From positions 1-64,000 of the forward strand of contig CAYZZW010000003.1 in the NCBI GenBank assembly GCA_964482955.1: a stretch of 64,000 nt of DNA. Reading direction: 5' to 3'. Shown here piece after piece: positions 35,161-43,330 of this stretch. The notes below the pieces were generated by a model that made no database searches, had not been told where the DNA came from, and saw only the letters and a program-made list of their open reading frames with translations. Origin of the DNA: JAPLSN01 sp964482955 (GTDB lineage Bacteria; Spirochaetota; Spirochaetia; Treponematales; UBA12059). Every line of letters begins with the position of its first letter. The stretch's first letter is position 1. A program made the position numbers and the translations under genes.

Positions 35161-35165
35161 GAGTC

Positions 35166-36356
35166 ATGAGCACGATACGCCTGTATTACTCGGATCCCTC
35201 GCTCTTCTCGTTCAAGGCGACGGCGACGGAGCGGCGTTCCGTCGGCGGGCGGACCGCCGTCGTCCTCGACCGGACGGCTTTCTACCCGGAGGGCGGCGGC
35301 CAGCCCTGCGATCTGGGTACGATCGCCGGCGTGCCCGTCCTGGACGTAATGGAGGATGACGGAACCGTCCTCCACGTCGTCGGGGGCGAGGTGCCGGTCC
35401 CCGCGGGAGTGGACTGCGCCGTGGACGCAGCGCGTCGGCGCGACCACGCCGAACAGCACTCGGGACAGCACCTCCTCTCGGCGGTTTTTTCGCGGCTTCT
35501 GTCCGCGCCCACGGTGGGGTTCCATCTCGGCGAGGACTATTCCACGATCGACCTGGCGACGAACGCGTTGGGCGATTCCGAACTCGCCGCGGCGACGGCC
35601 GAAGTCGACCGGCTCATCGCGTCCGACCTGCGGATAATCACGCACGAGTGCGACCGGGAGGCGGCGTTGAAACTGCCGCTCCGGAAGGCGCCTCCGGCCG
35701 GCGAAGACCGCCTCAGGATCCTCGAGATCGACGGTTTCGACTGGTCGCCCTGCTGCGGCACCCACCTTCCTTCCACGCTCGGCATCAGGACGCTCTCGGT
35801 CCTCAAGGTGGAGAAACGCAAGGACTGCCAGCGGGTATTCTTCGTGGCGGGCGGGCGGGCGATCGCCGATCGCGCCAGGCTCGCGGCGACCGTCGCGGAG
35901 GCGGCGCGCGTCTTCGGCTGTTCGGGACCGGAAGTGGCGGAAAAGGCCCGCGCCGCCTCGGCGCGCATTTCCGCCCTCGAGGCGGACTTGAAGCGCGTGC
36001 GCGCCGACCGGGCCGACGCGGAAGCCGCCCTCGCGAAGCTCGACGGCACGGTGGACGTCCTCGATCGCCGCTGGACGGATCGTCCCTTCGACGAGGCGCT
36101 CGAAAGCGCGAAGGCCCTCGTCGCCCGCGGCATCGGGATCGTCGTGTGTTCCACGGCGCTCGAGCCCAAGGTCGGGGCGGTCGCGGCCAAGGCGGACGCC
36201 GCCTTGGCCGCGAAGCTCAAGCCGCTCGTCGAAACGTCCGGCGGAAAGGGCGGCGGCGGCCCGACGCTGTTCCAGGCCAGTTTCCCGGACGCCGAAGGCG
36301 CCGCGGCGTTCGCGCGCGGCGCGGTCGAAACGCTAGCGGCAGGAGGCAATACATGA
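35166..36356 (+). CDS. alaX: Alanyl-tRNA editing protein AlaX (long form)
   Basis: 396 residues. Removes Ser or Gly wrongly attached to tRNA-Ala. Editing-domain zinc site HSGQHLL and CCGTHL, plus the conserved FYPEGGGQP; the C-terminal part (about 240-396) has a coiled coil and a DHHA1-like end with SGGKGGGGPTLFQ, so this is the AlaX-L type. Overlaps the next lipoprotein gene by ATGA. Confidence 0.92.
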   Translation: MSTIRLYYSDPSLFSFKATATERRSVGGRTAVVLDRTAFYPEGGGQPCDLGTIAGVPVLDVMEDDGTVLHVVGGEVPVPAGVDCAVDAARRRDHAEQHSGQHLLSAVFSRLLSAPTVGFHLGEDYSTIDLATNALGDSELAAATAEVDRLIASDLRIITHECDREAALKLPLRKAPPAGEDRLRILEIDGFDWSPCCGTHLPSTLGIRTLSVLKVEKRKDCQRVFFVAGGRAIADRARLAATVAEAARVFGCSGPEVAEKARAASARISALEADLKRVRADRADAEAALAKLDGTVDVLDRRWTDRPFDEALESAKALVARGIGIVVCSTALEPKVGAVAAKADAALAAKLKPLVETSGGKGGGGPTLFQASFPDAEGAAAFARGAVETLAAGGNT

Positions 36357-36757
36357 CGCATCGCCGATCGAAGCGCCCCATGGGCGCCGTCGCGCTCGCC
36401 ACGGCGACAGTCGTCCTGACGTTGACGCTTGCCGCGTGCGCGAGCGCCGGCAAGACGGCCGGCGAAACCTTCACGGTCGTCTTTTCGGATTACCGCGAAC
36501 GCGAACTGCGCTTGTACCTGCGCGACGAACGGGGCAACGATTTCGAGGAAGTCTACGACATGGTGACGATGACGCTCGTCGGCGAGACGCGCTACGTGAA
36601 AACGTCGTTCGACGTCGTCCTCGACGAAGAACCCGTCCGGCCGCAGTTCCGCTCGGCGTCCGCCGTGAAAGCCCGGATCGCCGAATCGGTCCTCCTCGAG
36701 CACATCGCCGGCGGCTCGGACTATCTCCACGCCTCAGATATCAGCTTCGTAGAATGA
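36353..36757 (+). CDS. Small lipoprotein
   Basis: 134 residues. Lipobox LAAC near residue 29; the mature part is acidic and not recognised. AGGAGG lies five bases upstream of the ATG, which overlaps the alaX stop. Confidence 0.7.
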   Translation: MTHRRSKRPMGAVALATATVVLTLTLAACASAGKTAGETFTVVFSDYRERELRLYLRDERGNDFEEVYDMVTMTLVGETRYVKTSFDVVLDEEPVRPQFRSASAVKARIAESVLLEHIAGGSDYLHASDISFVE

Positions 36758-36785
36758 CGTTTCGATGACTGGGGCTAACTAAGGC

Positions 36786-36980
36786 TTTACCACGAAGGAC
36801 ACGAAGAAGACACGAAGGGCACGAAGGAAGAGGGTAGAGGGGGTAAGTCGATTGATTTGCTGGAAAGAATAGTTGAGAAATCTATTATCCTTGGTTTACA
36901 ATTTTATATTTCTTCGTTTCCTTCGTTTCCTTCGTTTCCTTCGTGCTCTTCGTGGTAACACCTTCGTGCCCTTCGTGTTC
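36786..36980. repeat. CACGAAGG inverted-repeat element, copy 1
   Basis: Left arm of CACGAAG-type direct repeats (36788-36830) and right arm of their complements CTTCGTG/CCTTCGTTT (36914-36980) around an AT-rich centre. A second copy is at 49431-49568. There is no gene in 36758-36986. Confidence 0.8.
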
Positions 36981-36986
36981 GGATTC

Positions 36987-38132
36987 TCAGTCCAGGTCGA
37001 CGGGGCGGCGGTTGTCGGAGAGACGTTTCCTGAGATAGTCGCGATCGAGGCCGAGCGAGGCGACGATGGTGCGGAGCTGGTCGACGGATAGGAGATTCTG
37101 CTCGGCGTAGAGGTAGACGAGGGCGCGCTCCGCGATGCACGGCACGTCGAGCGCGCGCATCGGCGTCTCCTCGGGCTCGGCGACGTCCAGGTGGACGCGC
37201 TTGAGCGAGGCGTGGAGGCGCGAGCGCTCCGGGTCGCCCGCGATGGCCGCAAGCTCCGCCATGAGCGGCGCCAGGTTGCCGCGCGACGCCGTCTCGCCGA
37301 GGGGCTTCAGCGTGAAGTAGGTGTATTCCTTCCCGGGCAGCCAGTGGTGCTCGTCGCAGCGAGTGCAGTAGTTCGGCTCGCGCGGATCGTCCTTTTCCCG
37401 GTCGCCCCCGATGATGATGAGCGGGTCGAAGTAGAGCGCGGGACATTCCTCGCCGTTCACGCGGTAGTAGCGGTAGGTGAAGAGCGAATCGGCGATGCAG
37501 TCCGGATGCTCGCAGTACGCCGTGAGCGGGAAGACGTCGGTGGCGGTGTCGAGGAGCAGGCGCGCCGTCTGGTTGAAGATCTCCCGCCTGAAGTTGAGGA
37601 CGAGCGTGGGGCAGACGAACACGAGGCCGCGCGCCTCCGATTCGTTCCGCATGAGGTAGGCGATGCGCTCGTCGTAGAAGGCGGCCTCGTCGACGACCCA
37701 AGTGCCGATCTCGGGCCGCTCGGCGAGGAGGGTTTCGAGGCCGAAGGAGTCGCGGACGCTCGAGATGCCGTCGCCGCAGCGCTCGTAGCCGCCGCGGTAG
37801 GCCAGGGCGTCGGCGGGATAGTCGGGAAAGCGCCCGCCGTCGAGGCTCGAGCGCACGAAGAATATCTTCCGCCGGTCGGCGCCCGCGGTGGTGACGCGCT
37901 TCGCGACGACCGCTCCCTTCTTCCGGGCTATCTTCGCGTCGCGCCACATGCGGGCCGAGAACTCGGTCTTGCCCGAGCCCATCGGCCCGATGACGAGGAT
38001 GCGGCGCGAAGGTTTCGTGAAGTCGAAATGGTCGAAGGAGTGGTGGACGCGGAGCTCCGGAAAGCCGAGGTTGCGGAGGAAGGCCGCGCCGCCGTCCGCT
38101 CGCCCGCCGCCCGTACGACCCGCGTCCGCCAT
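36987..38132 (-). CDS. Double-length thymidine kinase-like protein
   Basis: 381 residues, about twice the usual type II thymidine kinase. P-loop GPMGSGKTEFSARMW and the DExxF-like WVVDEAAFYDE identify the fold; YCEHPDC and YCTRCDEHHW look like its zinc knuckles. The additional C-terminal part (about 260-381) is not recognised. ATG 38132 (GGAAGAG upstream) is preferred; GTG 38138 would overlap the upstream stop. Confidence 0.7.
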   Translation of the reverse strand: MADAGRTGGGRADGGAAFLRNLGFPELRVHHSFDHFDFTKPSRRILVIGPMGSGKTEFSARMWRDAKIARKKGAVVAKRVTTAGADRRKIFFVRSSLDGGRFPDYPADALAYRGGYERCGDGISSVRDSFGLETLLAERPEIGTWVVDEAAFYDERIAYLMRNESEARGLVFVCPTLVLNFRREIFNQTARLLLDTATDVFPLTAYCEHPDCIADSLFTYRYYRVNGEECPALYFDPLIIIGGDREKDDPREPNYCTRCDEHHWLPGKEYTYFTLKPLGETASRGNLAPLMAELAAIAGDPERSRLHASLKRVHLDVAEPEETPMRALDVPCIAERALVYLYAEQNLLSVDQLRTIVASLGLDRDYLRKRLSDNRRPVDLD

Positions 38133-38134
38133 GC

Positions 38135-39118
38135 TCACTCTTCCGCCGAGCCCGCGACCATGCCGCGGCCGACGCCGACGGCGACGGCCCCGACGGCGAG
38201 CACGACGCCGCCCGTGACCATGAAGGGCCGGACCGCGACGGCGATGTTATCGCGGACGAAGCCCGAGAGCGCGGTGATCGTCTCGGGGGCGATTCCGGCG
38301 AGGTCGGTACCCGGCGCCAGGCGCGTCAGGGCGCCGCGCACGACGAAGAGCAGGACGCCGATCACGAAGACCGAGACGCCGGGCACGATCGCGTACGCGC
38401 CGAAGGCGGAGAGGCGGCGGCCCCAATCGCCCGTGCGGATGAAGGCGCACGAGACCACGAGGGCCAGGGCGGCCGCCGAGAGCACGAGCGTGGCGTTTTC
38501 GACCGCGTCGCGGATCTTGAAGGTACCGGCGAAATCCTCGTCGAAGGCGGCCAGGTCGCTCTTCCTGATCTCGATACGGTCGGGCAGGGCCGCCGTTCCC
38601 TTGGCGAGTTCCCGGTACACGAGGGACGCGTAGGTTTCGACCTGCGCGGTTTCGGGCCGGAAGGTGAAGTCGGCGGGATTGGCCGAGACGTCGAAGGCGC
38701 GCGCTTCCACGGGCAGGGCTTTCGCGTAGGCGAGCGAAAACGCGGGCAGCGTGGCGGCGACGAGGCCCTTGAGGTTTTTCGTCTCGTAACCCGGCGAGCC
38801 GGGACGTTCGACGGCGTCGAAGAGCCCGTCGACGAGGGCCGCGGCTTCGGAGCGGTAGGCGTCCCGCGGAATGGTCTCGAGCGCGGCTTTATAGGCGACG
38901 CGACCGGCGAGTTTCACCTGGCCGAGCGTGGCGGTTTCCGGCACCCGCGCGATGAGCGCGGGATCGGACGCGATCGTGAAGACGCGTTCGTCCGTCACGA
39001 GCCGTTTGTAGAAGCCCCGGTCGAGGAAGGAACTTTTCGCGGAGACGAGGAAGAGGGCGGCGAGCGAGACCGGAAGGGCCAGGCAGACGTACAGGACGAG
39101 CGAGAGGGTCTTTTTCAT
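38135..39118 (-). CDS. Membrane protein of unknown function
   Basis: 327 residues with an N-terminal helix (about 5-27), a large outside segment (about 28-195) and three helices at the C-terminus (from about 197). No family recognised. AAGGAG before the ATG. It precedes the thymidine kinase-like gene with a stop/start junction. Confidence 0.7.
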   Translation of the reverse strand: MKKTLSLVLYVCLALPVSLAALFLVSAKSSFLDRGFYKRLVTDERVFTIASDPALIARVPETATLGQVKLAGRVAYKAALETIPRDAYRSEAAALVDGLFDAVERPGSPGYETKNLKGLVAATLPAFSLAYAKALPVEARAFDVSANPADFTFRPETAQVETYASLVYRELAKGTAALPDRIEIRKSDLAAFDEDFAGTFKIRDAVENATLVLSAAALALVVSCAFIRTGDWGRRLSAFGAYAIVPGVSVFVIGVLLFVVRGALTRLAPGTDLAGIAPETITALSGFVRDNIAVAVRPFMVTGGVVLAVGAVAVGVGRGMVAGSAEE

Positions 39119-39255
39119 GGAAGCTCCTTTTGTCAGACCCCGGGAAACCGTCGGTCTTCCCCGAGCCTACAGGGTGTCGGTCTCCCGTCGCGGGAACCGT
39201 GTTTCATTCCAGTTGAATATGCCGCTTGGCGGCTCCGAATGTCCAGCATGTCCCG

Positions 39256-39295
39256 AAAAACGAGCCGCGGCGCCGGAAACCGATCCGGCGCCGCG
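39256..39295 (-). terminator. Rho-independent terminator after oppA
   Basis: 12-bp stem CGCGGCGCCGGA with a 6-base loop (39266-39295), followed on the minus strand by GGCTCG then TTTTT (39260-39256). Confidence 0.8.
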
Positions 39296-39304
39296 ACGTT
39301 CCTT

Positions 39305-40882
39305 TCAGTACGCCTTCACGACGTCCGGTATTTCCCGGGCGACGCCGAACTCGACGTATTTGAAGGGGTGGATGTCCAGGGCGTTGCGGTACCAGCCCGG
39401 GAACGCGTCGGTGTCGACGACGTTCACCGCGAGCTGGTGGTAGATGGGCATGACCGCGCCCGAGTCGAGGAGGAGCTGTTCGGCCTTGGAGAGGGTGTCC
39501 AGGCGCGTCTCCCCGGTTTCCGTCATGGACCTGGCGATGAGGTCGTCGTAGGCCTTGTCGGCGTACTTGGCGCCGTTCAGGTTCGAGTCGGCCGTCCACA
39601 TCTGGAGAAACGCCATGGGATCCGCGAAGTCGCCGATCCAGGACGTGATGGACACCGCGAATTCGCGGTCCTTCGCCGAGGTGTAGAACCGGGCCGGGGG
39701 GATGGCCTGGATGTCGGCCTTCACGCCCGCTTCCGCCCAGGCTTCCTTCAAGAGGCCTGAGATGCGCCTTGAATCCTCGCCGTCGGGGATGAGGATCACG
39801 GCCGGCGGGAGCCCGGCGCCTTCCGGAAAGCCGGCTTCCGCGAGCAGGGCCTTGGCGGCGTCGACGTCGCGCTTGTCCACGGACTTGCCGCCCTTGTAGC
39901 CCTGGAGCTTGAGAACGAGTTCGCGGGCCGGCGTCTGGTAGAGGGTCTTGTCGCGGACTTTGTCCCAGGGCGCGAGGAGCTGGAGCGCCGTGCGGACACG
40001 CTTGTCGGACCAGGGCGCCTTCGAGCAGTCGAAGTACCAGTAGTTCGTGGCGAACATGGGATTCACCTGGAGGGCGCGGGGATTGAGGAGCCCGCCCACG
40101 TCGATGCCGCCGGCGAGCCAGTCGATCTCGCCGCCGTTGTAGCGCGAGGTGGCTTCCTTGTCGTCGTCGATGAAAAGCGCGCGGATGCGGTCGACCTTGA
40201 CGGAGGCGTCGTCCCAGTACCGTTCGTTGCGGACGAGGATCAGTTCCTTCCCGTCGTACGATGCCACCTTGTACGGCCCGTTCGTCTGGATGGTTTCGGG
40301 CGCGGACGACCAGTCGCGGACGCCGAGGCGCGAGGGATGGACGGGCGCGAAGGAATGGTGGCAGAGGAGGCGCGTGAAGTAGGGCGCCGGGCTTTCGAGC
40401 CTGACCTGCAGCACGTCGTCGGCGATGACGGAAATGCCGACTTTCCCGGCGTCCGCGGTCTTGCCCGTCCGGAAATCGCGCGCCCCCGCGATCACGTCGA
40501 AGAAGGCCGCGTAGTCCGCCTTCGTCTTCGGGTCGATCATGCGGAGCCAGGCGTCGCGGAAGTGCGCGGCGACGAGCGGCGCGCCGTCCGACCAGCGGGC
40601 TTCCTTGCGGAGGTAGAAGGTGTAGGTCTTGCCGTCCTGGGAGCGCGTGTAGCGCGAGGCGGCGGACTTCACCGGGTCCAGGTTCGACGGATCGTACGAG
40701 AAGAGCCCCTCGTACAGCGCGGTGAACAGCTGGGCTTCGTGCGTGTAGATCGAGTGCTGGGGGTTGAACTCGATCTCGCCGGACGAAAAGGCCACGGTGA
40801 AGGTGCGGCTCTCGGGCTCGGCGGCCCAGGCCGCGGACAGGATGGCGCATGCCGCGAGCGCGGCGAGTTTTCGACGGATCAT
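39305..40882 (-). CDS. oppA: Peptide ABC transporter substrate-binding protein
   Basis: 525 residues, signal peptide (about 1-20), SBP_bac_5 (OppA) family fold with EPESRTFTVAFSSGEIEFNP at the N-terminus and DGKTYTFYLRKEARWSDG. Captures oligopeptides in the periplasm. No permease or ATPase genes adjacent, so it is an orphan binding protein. A terminator follows it. Confidence 0.9.
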   Translation of the reverse strand: MIRRKLAALAACAILSAAWAAEPESRTFTVAFSSGEIEFNPQHSIYTHEAQLFTALYEGLFSYDPSNLDPVKSAASRYTRSQDGKTYTFYLRKEARWSDGAPLVAAHFRDAWLRMIDPKTKADYAAFFDVIAGARDFRTGKTADAGKVGISVIADDVLQVRLESPAPYFTRLLCHHSFAPVHPSRLGVRDWSSAPETIQTNGPYKVASYDGKELILVRNERYWDDASVKVDRIRALFIDDDKEATSRYNGGEIDWLAGGIDVGGLLNPRALQVNPMFATNYWYFDCSKAPWSDKRVRTALQLLAPWDKVRDKTLYQTPARELVLKLQGYKGGKSVDKRDVDAAKALLAEAGFPEGAGLPPAVILIPDGEDSRRISGLLKEAWAEAGVKADIQAIPPARFYTSAKDREFAVSITSWIGDFADPMAFLQMWTADSNLNGAKYADKAYDDLIARSMTETGETRLDTLSKAEQLLLDSGAVMPIYHQLAVNVVDTDAFPGWYRNALDIHPFKYVEFGVAREIPDVVKAY

Positions 40883-41002
40883 GGACGCTCCTCGGTGCGG
40901 CGACGGATCGAGGCGTCCGCCGCGCGGTGATCGTAGTACAACAACCGGGACGGGAGGCGGTTTCGGAATCGCTCCGGAAATCGCCTCCGCCCGGAACGGC
41001 GG

Positions 41003-42430
41003 TCAGGTGACGTCGGAACGGATGCCGAGCCGCTTCATCTGCTCGATCTCTTCCTTTTCGGCGACGTACTCGTGCTTCTTCTGCTTGGCGCGTATGAGCG
41101 TGTTCTTGATGGTCTCGAGCTCGAGGCGGATGCCGAGCATGCGCTGCCGCTCCTCGTCCTCGAGCTCGAAGGTCTTGAAGTAGTCGTCGAGCGCGAAGAG
41201 GCGGCGGTGGAAGCGGTCCACCTCCTCGATGCTCTTCTCGAGGAATTTGTAGGTCTGGTCCTCGGGCGCGCTCGCCACGCGGTTGTAGGGCGTGGACGCG
41301 CGGTTCGTCATGGCGCCGAGGAGTTGGGCCCGCCGTTGGACTTCCTCGCAGAAGGCGGTGAAGTCGAGCTTCTCCTCCTTGCGTTCGCTCGTGACCGGGT
41401 CCAGGTAATCGAGCTCGTAGACGACTTCGCGCCGACGGGCGTTGAAGAGCCTGGCGACGGCCTTGCGGAGGTTCGACCAGAAGCCGCGGTCGCGGTTCTC
41501 GAGCACGTCGGAGTTGTTCTGGAGCTTGCGGACGGCTTCGGACAGCTGGAAACCGGCGCCCGACATCACGCGGACGCCGTCCATGATCATCGCCTTGAAA
41601 TCCTTGGCGCGCGCGGCGTCCTTCTTCCGGGAGTCGTCCTTGACGGTCAGGTTCCGGACGATCTCGTCCTTGAGCCTGAGCCCGTCCGCGGAATAGTCCT
41701 CGAGGAGGATCTCCTCGACCAGTTCCGGGTAGAAGGGATGCTCGTTCGCGAGTTCCGCGAATTTGAAGCGGATTTTCTTGACGACTTCGTTCTTGTGGGT
41801 GACCGCGAACTCGGGGCTGATGTCCATGACCGGGAGGATCTGGGTGCGGACGTCGAGCTTGTATCGTTCCTTGTGGAAGAGGGTGAGCGACTTGAGCGTG
41901 GCGAAGATGCCGCGGGACGCCTTGTCGAGCGCGGACAGCGACTCGTTGACGATGCCGGAAGAGAGCTGGTCGGAGCCCTTCCGCACCATGTCCGCGAGCT
42001 CGGCCAGGCAGCGCGTGTTGATGTGCTGGTTCGTCACCGCGAAGCCCGTGAACTCGAAGTACTTGACGAGGGCGATGAGGCGCTTGACCCGGCCCATCGT
42101 GAGGAAGTCCACGGAGAACTGGTAGTAGTTGTTGAGGAAGTCGAGGTGCGCGTCGAACTGCGAGAGCCGGACGCTCAGCTGGTCGATCTTTTCCGACTCG
42201 GGAAAGGGCGCTTCCGGCGGTATGCCGACTTCGGAGAGCTTCGTCTCGTACTTGTAGGGATCCTCGTGGATGAGGCCTTTCTTGAACAGGACGTTGTAGA
42301 CGCCCTGGAAGGCCGTCTGGAACAGCTTGAAGTCGTCCCGGAGCTGCTTGAGCTCCACTCGGTCGAGGTGTTCTTCCTTGATGCGGAGCAATTCTTCGAT
42401 TTGAACCGCGTAGACTGCCGTTTCGGCCAT
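41003..42430 (-). CDS. DUF5312-type spirochaete protein
   Basis: 475 residues, largely helical and charged with no membrane segment (for example FKLFQTAFQGVYNVLFKKG and VKYFEFTGFAVTNQHINTR). I recognise it as the spirochaete-restricted DUF5312 type; function unknown. It is the main clue to the lineage. Its promoter has near-consensus boxes 8 bases from the ATG. Confidence 0.8.
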   Translation of the reverse strand: MAETAVYAVQIEELLRIKEEHLDRVELKQLRDDFKLFQTAFQGVYNVLFKKGLIHEDPYKYETKLSEVGIPPEAPFPESEKIDQLSVRLSQFDAHLDFLNNYYQFSVDFLTMGRVKRLIALVKYFEFTGFAVTNQHINTRCLAELADMVRKGSDQLSSGIVNESLSALDKASRGIFATLKSLTLFHKERYKLDVRTQILPVMDISPEFAVTHKNEVVKKIRFKFAELANEHPFYPELVEEILLEDYSADGLRLKDEIVRNLTVKDDSRKKDAARAKDFKAMIMDGVRVMSGAGFQLSEAVRKLQNNSDVLENRDRGFWSNLRKAVARLFNARRREVVYELDYLDPVTSERKEEKLDFTAFCEEVQRRAQLLGAMTNRASTPYNRVASAPEDQTYKFLEKSIEEVDRFHRRLFALDDYFKTFELEDEERQRMLGIRLELETIKNTLIRAKQKKHEYVAEKEEIEQMKRLGIRSDVT

Positions 42431-42438
42431 ATAGGACG

Positions 42439-42467
42439 ATTATCGGCAAAAACGCGACATCTGGCAA
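42439..42467 (-). promoter_or_regulatory. Promoter of the DUF5312 gene, probably leaderless
   Basis: On the minus strand: TTGCCA (42467-42462), 17 bases, GATAAT (42444-42439), five of six matches each. Eight bases then the ATG at 42430, as for phoH. Confidence 0.8.
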
Positions 42468-42521
42468 GGCGCGCAGCCCGTTTCCAGGGCGGGAAGGCGC
42501 TTCGCCGTCGTAGGGCGTCGC

Positions 42522-43262
42522 ATGAACAGGTCATGGCGATGGTTGCGGAGCGCCCGAGCGCTCCTTGGGGCGGCTCCCGCGCTGGCGGCCGCCGCGTGCG
42601 TTTTTTTCGCGGCGCCCGAACGCGTCGATGTGGTCGTCGAGGGCATACCCCCCGCATGGACGGCGTTAGGCCTCGAGTGGACGCTCGAAGTCGACGGTCG
42701 CCCGGTGGCCGACGGTCCGGAAGCCCGGTTCGGCCTGGAGCTGGTTCCCGGCGAAGCGTCGGTCGTCCTCGTCCGCCCGAGCGTGCGGGGGCGGCCGCTC
42801 GAGCCCTTCGGTGCCCGCGTACCGGCGTCCGCGGCCGCCGGCGGCGCCGCGGTCCTCGTCTGCACGCCCGGAGGAGGCTTCGAGGGCGAGTTGGCCCTGC
42901 GCCTGGCCGCGGCCGGCATTGACTGGCGGCGTTTCGACTTCGGGCGCTTCGGGGCGGAGCTGGCCGCGCGGATCGCCGATCCGTGGGAGCTGGATCCGGC
43001 GCGACTGGCCGCCGCGATCGCGTGCGGCAATTTCCGGGCGTCGCTGCTCGACCCGCCGGATCGGTTTCGCGTCTCCATCGCCTGTCCGGAGGGCACGCTC
43101 GTGCCCGCAAGTCCCTTCGCCCCGTCCGTGGCGCTCGCCGGAGGTGTCGCGGAACTCGAGCTGGGGCCGGGAACGCGCTCGTTCTTCGGCGCGTCGGGCA
43201 GCGTCGAGGTTTCCGTGGACGGACGGGGACGGGCGACGGCGTTGTATCGGCTCTACGAGTAG
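42522..43262 (+). CDS. Exported protein or lipoprotein, unknown
   Basis: 246 residues, N-terminal export signal with a Cys after AAA (residue about 26). The rest is beta-rich and unrecognised, with a repeated WTLEVDGRPVADG-like PEGA flavour. Divergent from the DUF5312 gene with 91 bp between. Confidence 0.6.
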   Translation: MNRSWRWLRSARALLGAAPALAAAACVFFAAPERVDVVVEGIPPAWTALGLEWTLEVDGRPVADGPEARFGLELVPGEASVVLVRPSVRGRPLEPFGARVPASAAAGGAAVLVCTPGGGFEGELALRLAAAGIDWRRFDFGRFGAELAARIADPWELDPARLAAAIACGNFRASLLDPPDRFRVSIACPEGTLVPASPFAPSVALAGGVAELELGPGTRSFFGASGSVEVSVDGRGRATALYRLYE

Positions 43263-43330
43263 CCCGTCGCTTTCCGTTTTCCGCGGGCCTCGTCCCGCGT
43301 AGCGGGCCGGCGGACCCGGTCGGTGTCGGT

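Noticed and set aside
36786..36980. CRISPR array
   Set aside because: The CACGAAGG units are 8-12 bases with no uniform spacers, arranged as inverted arms; no cas genes.
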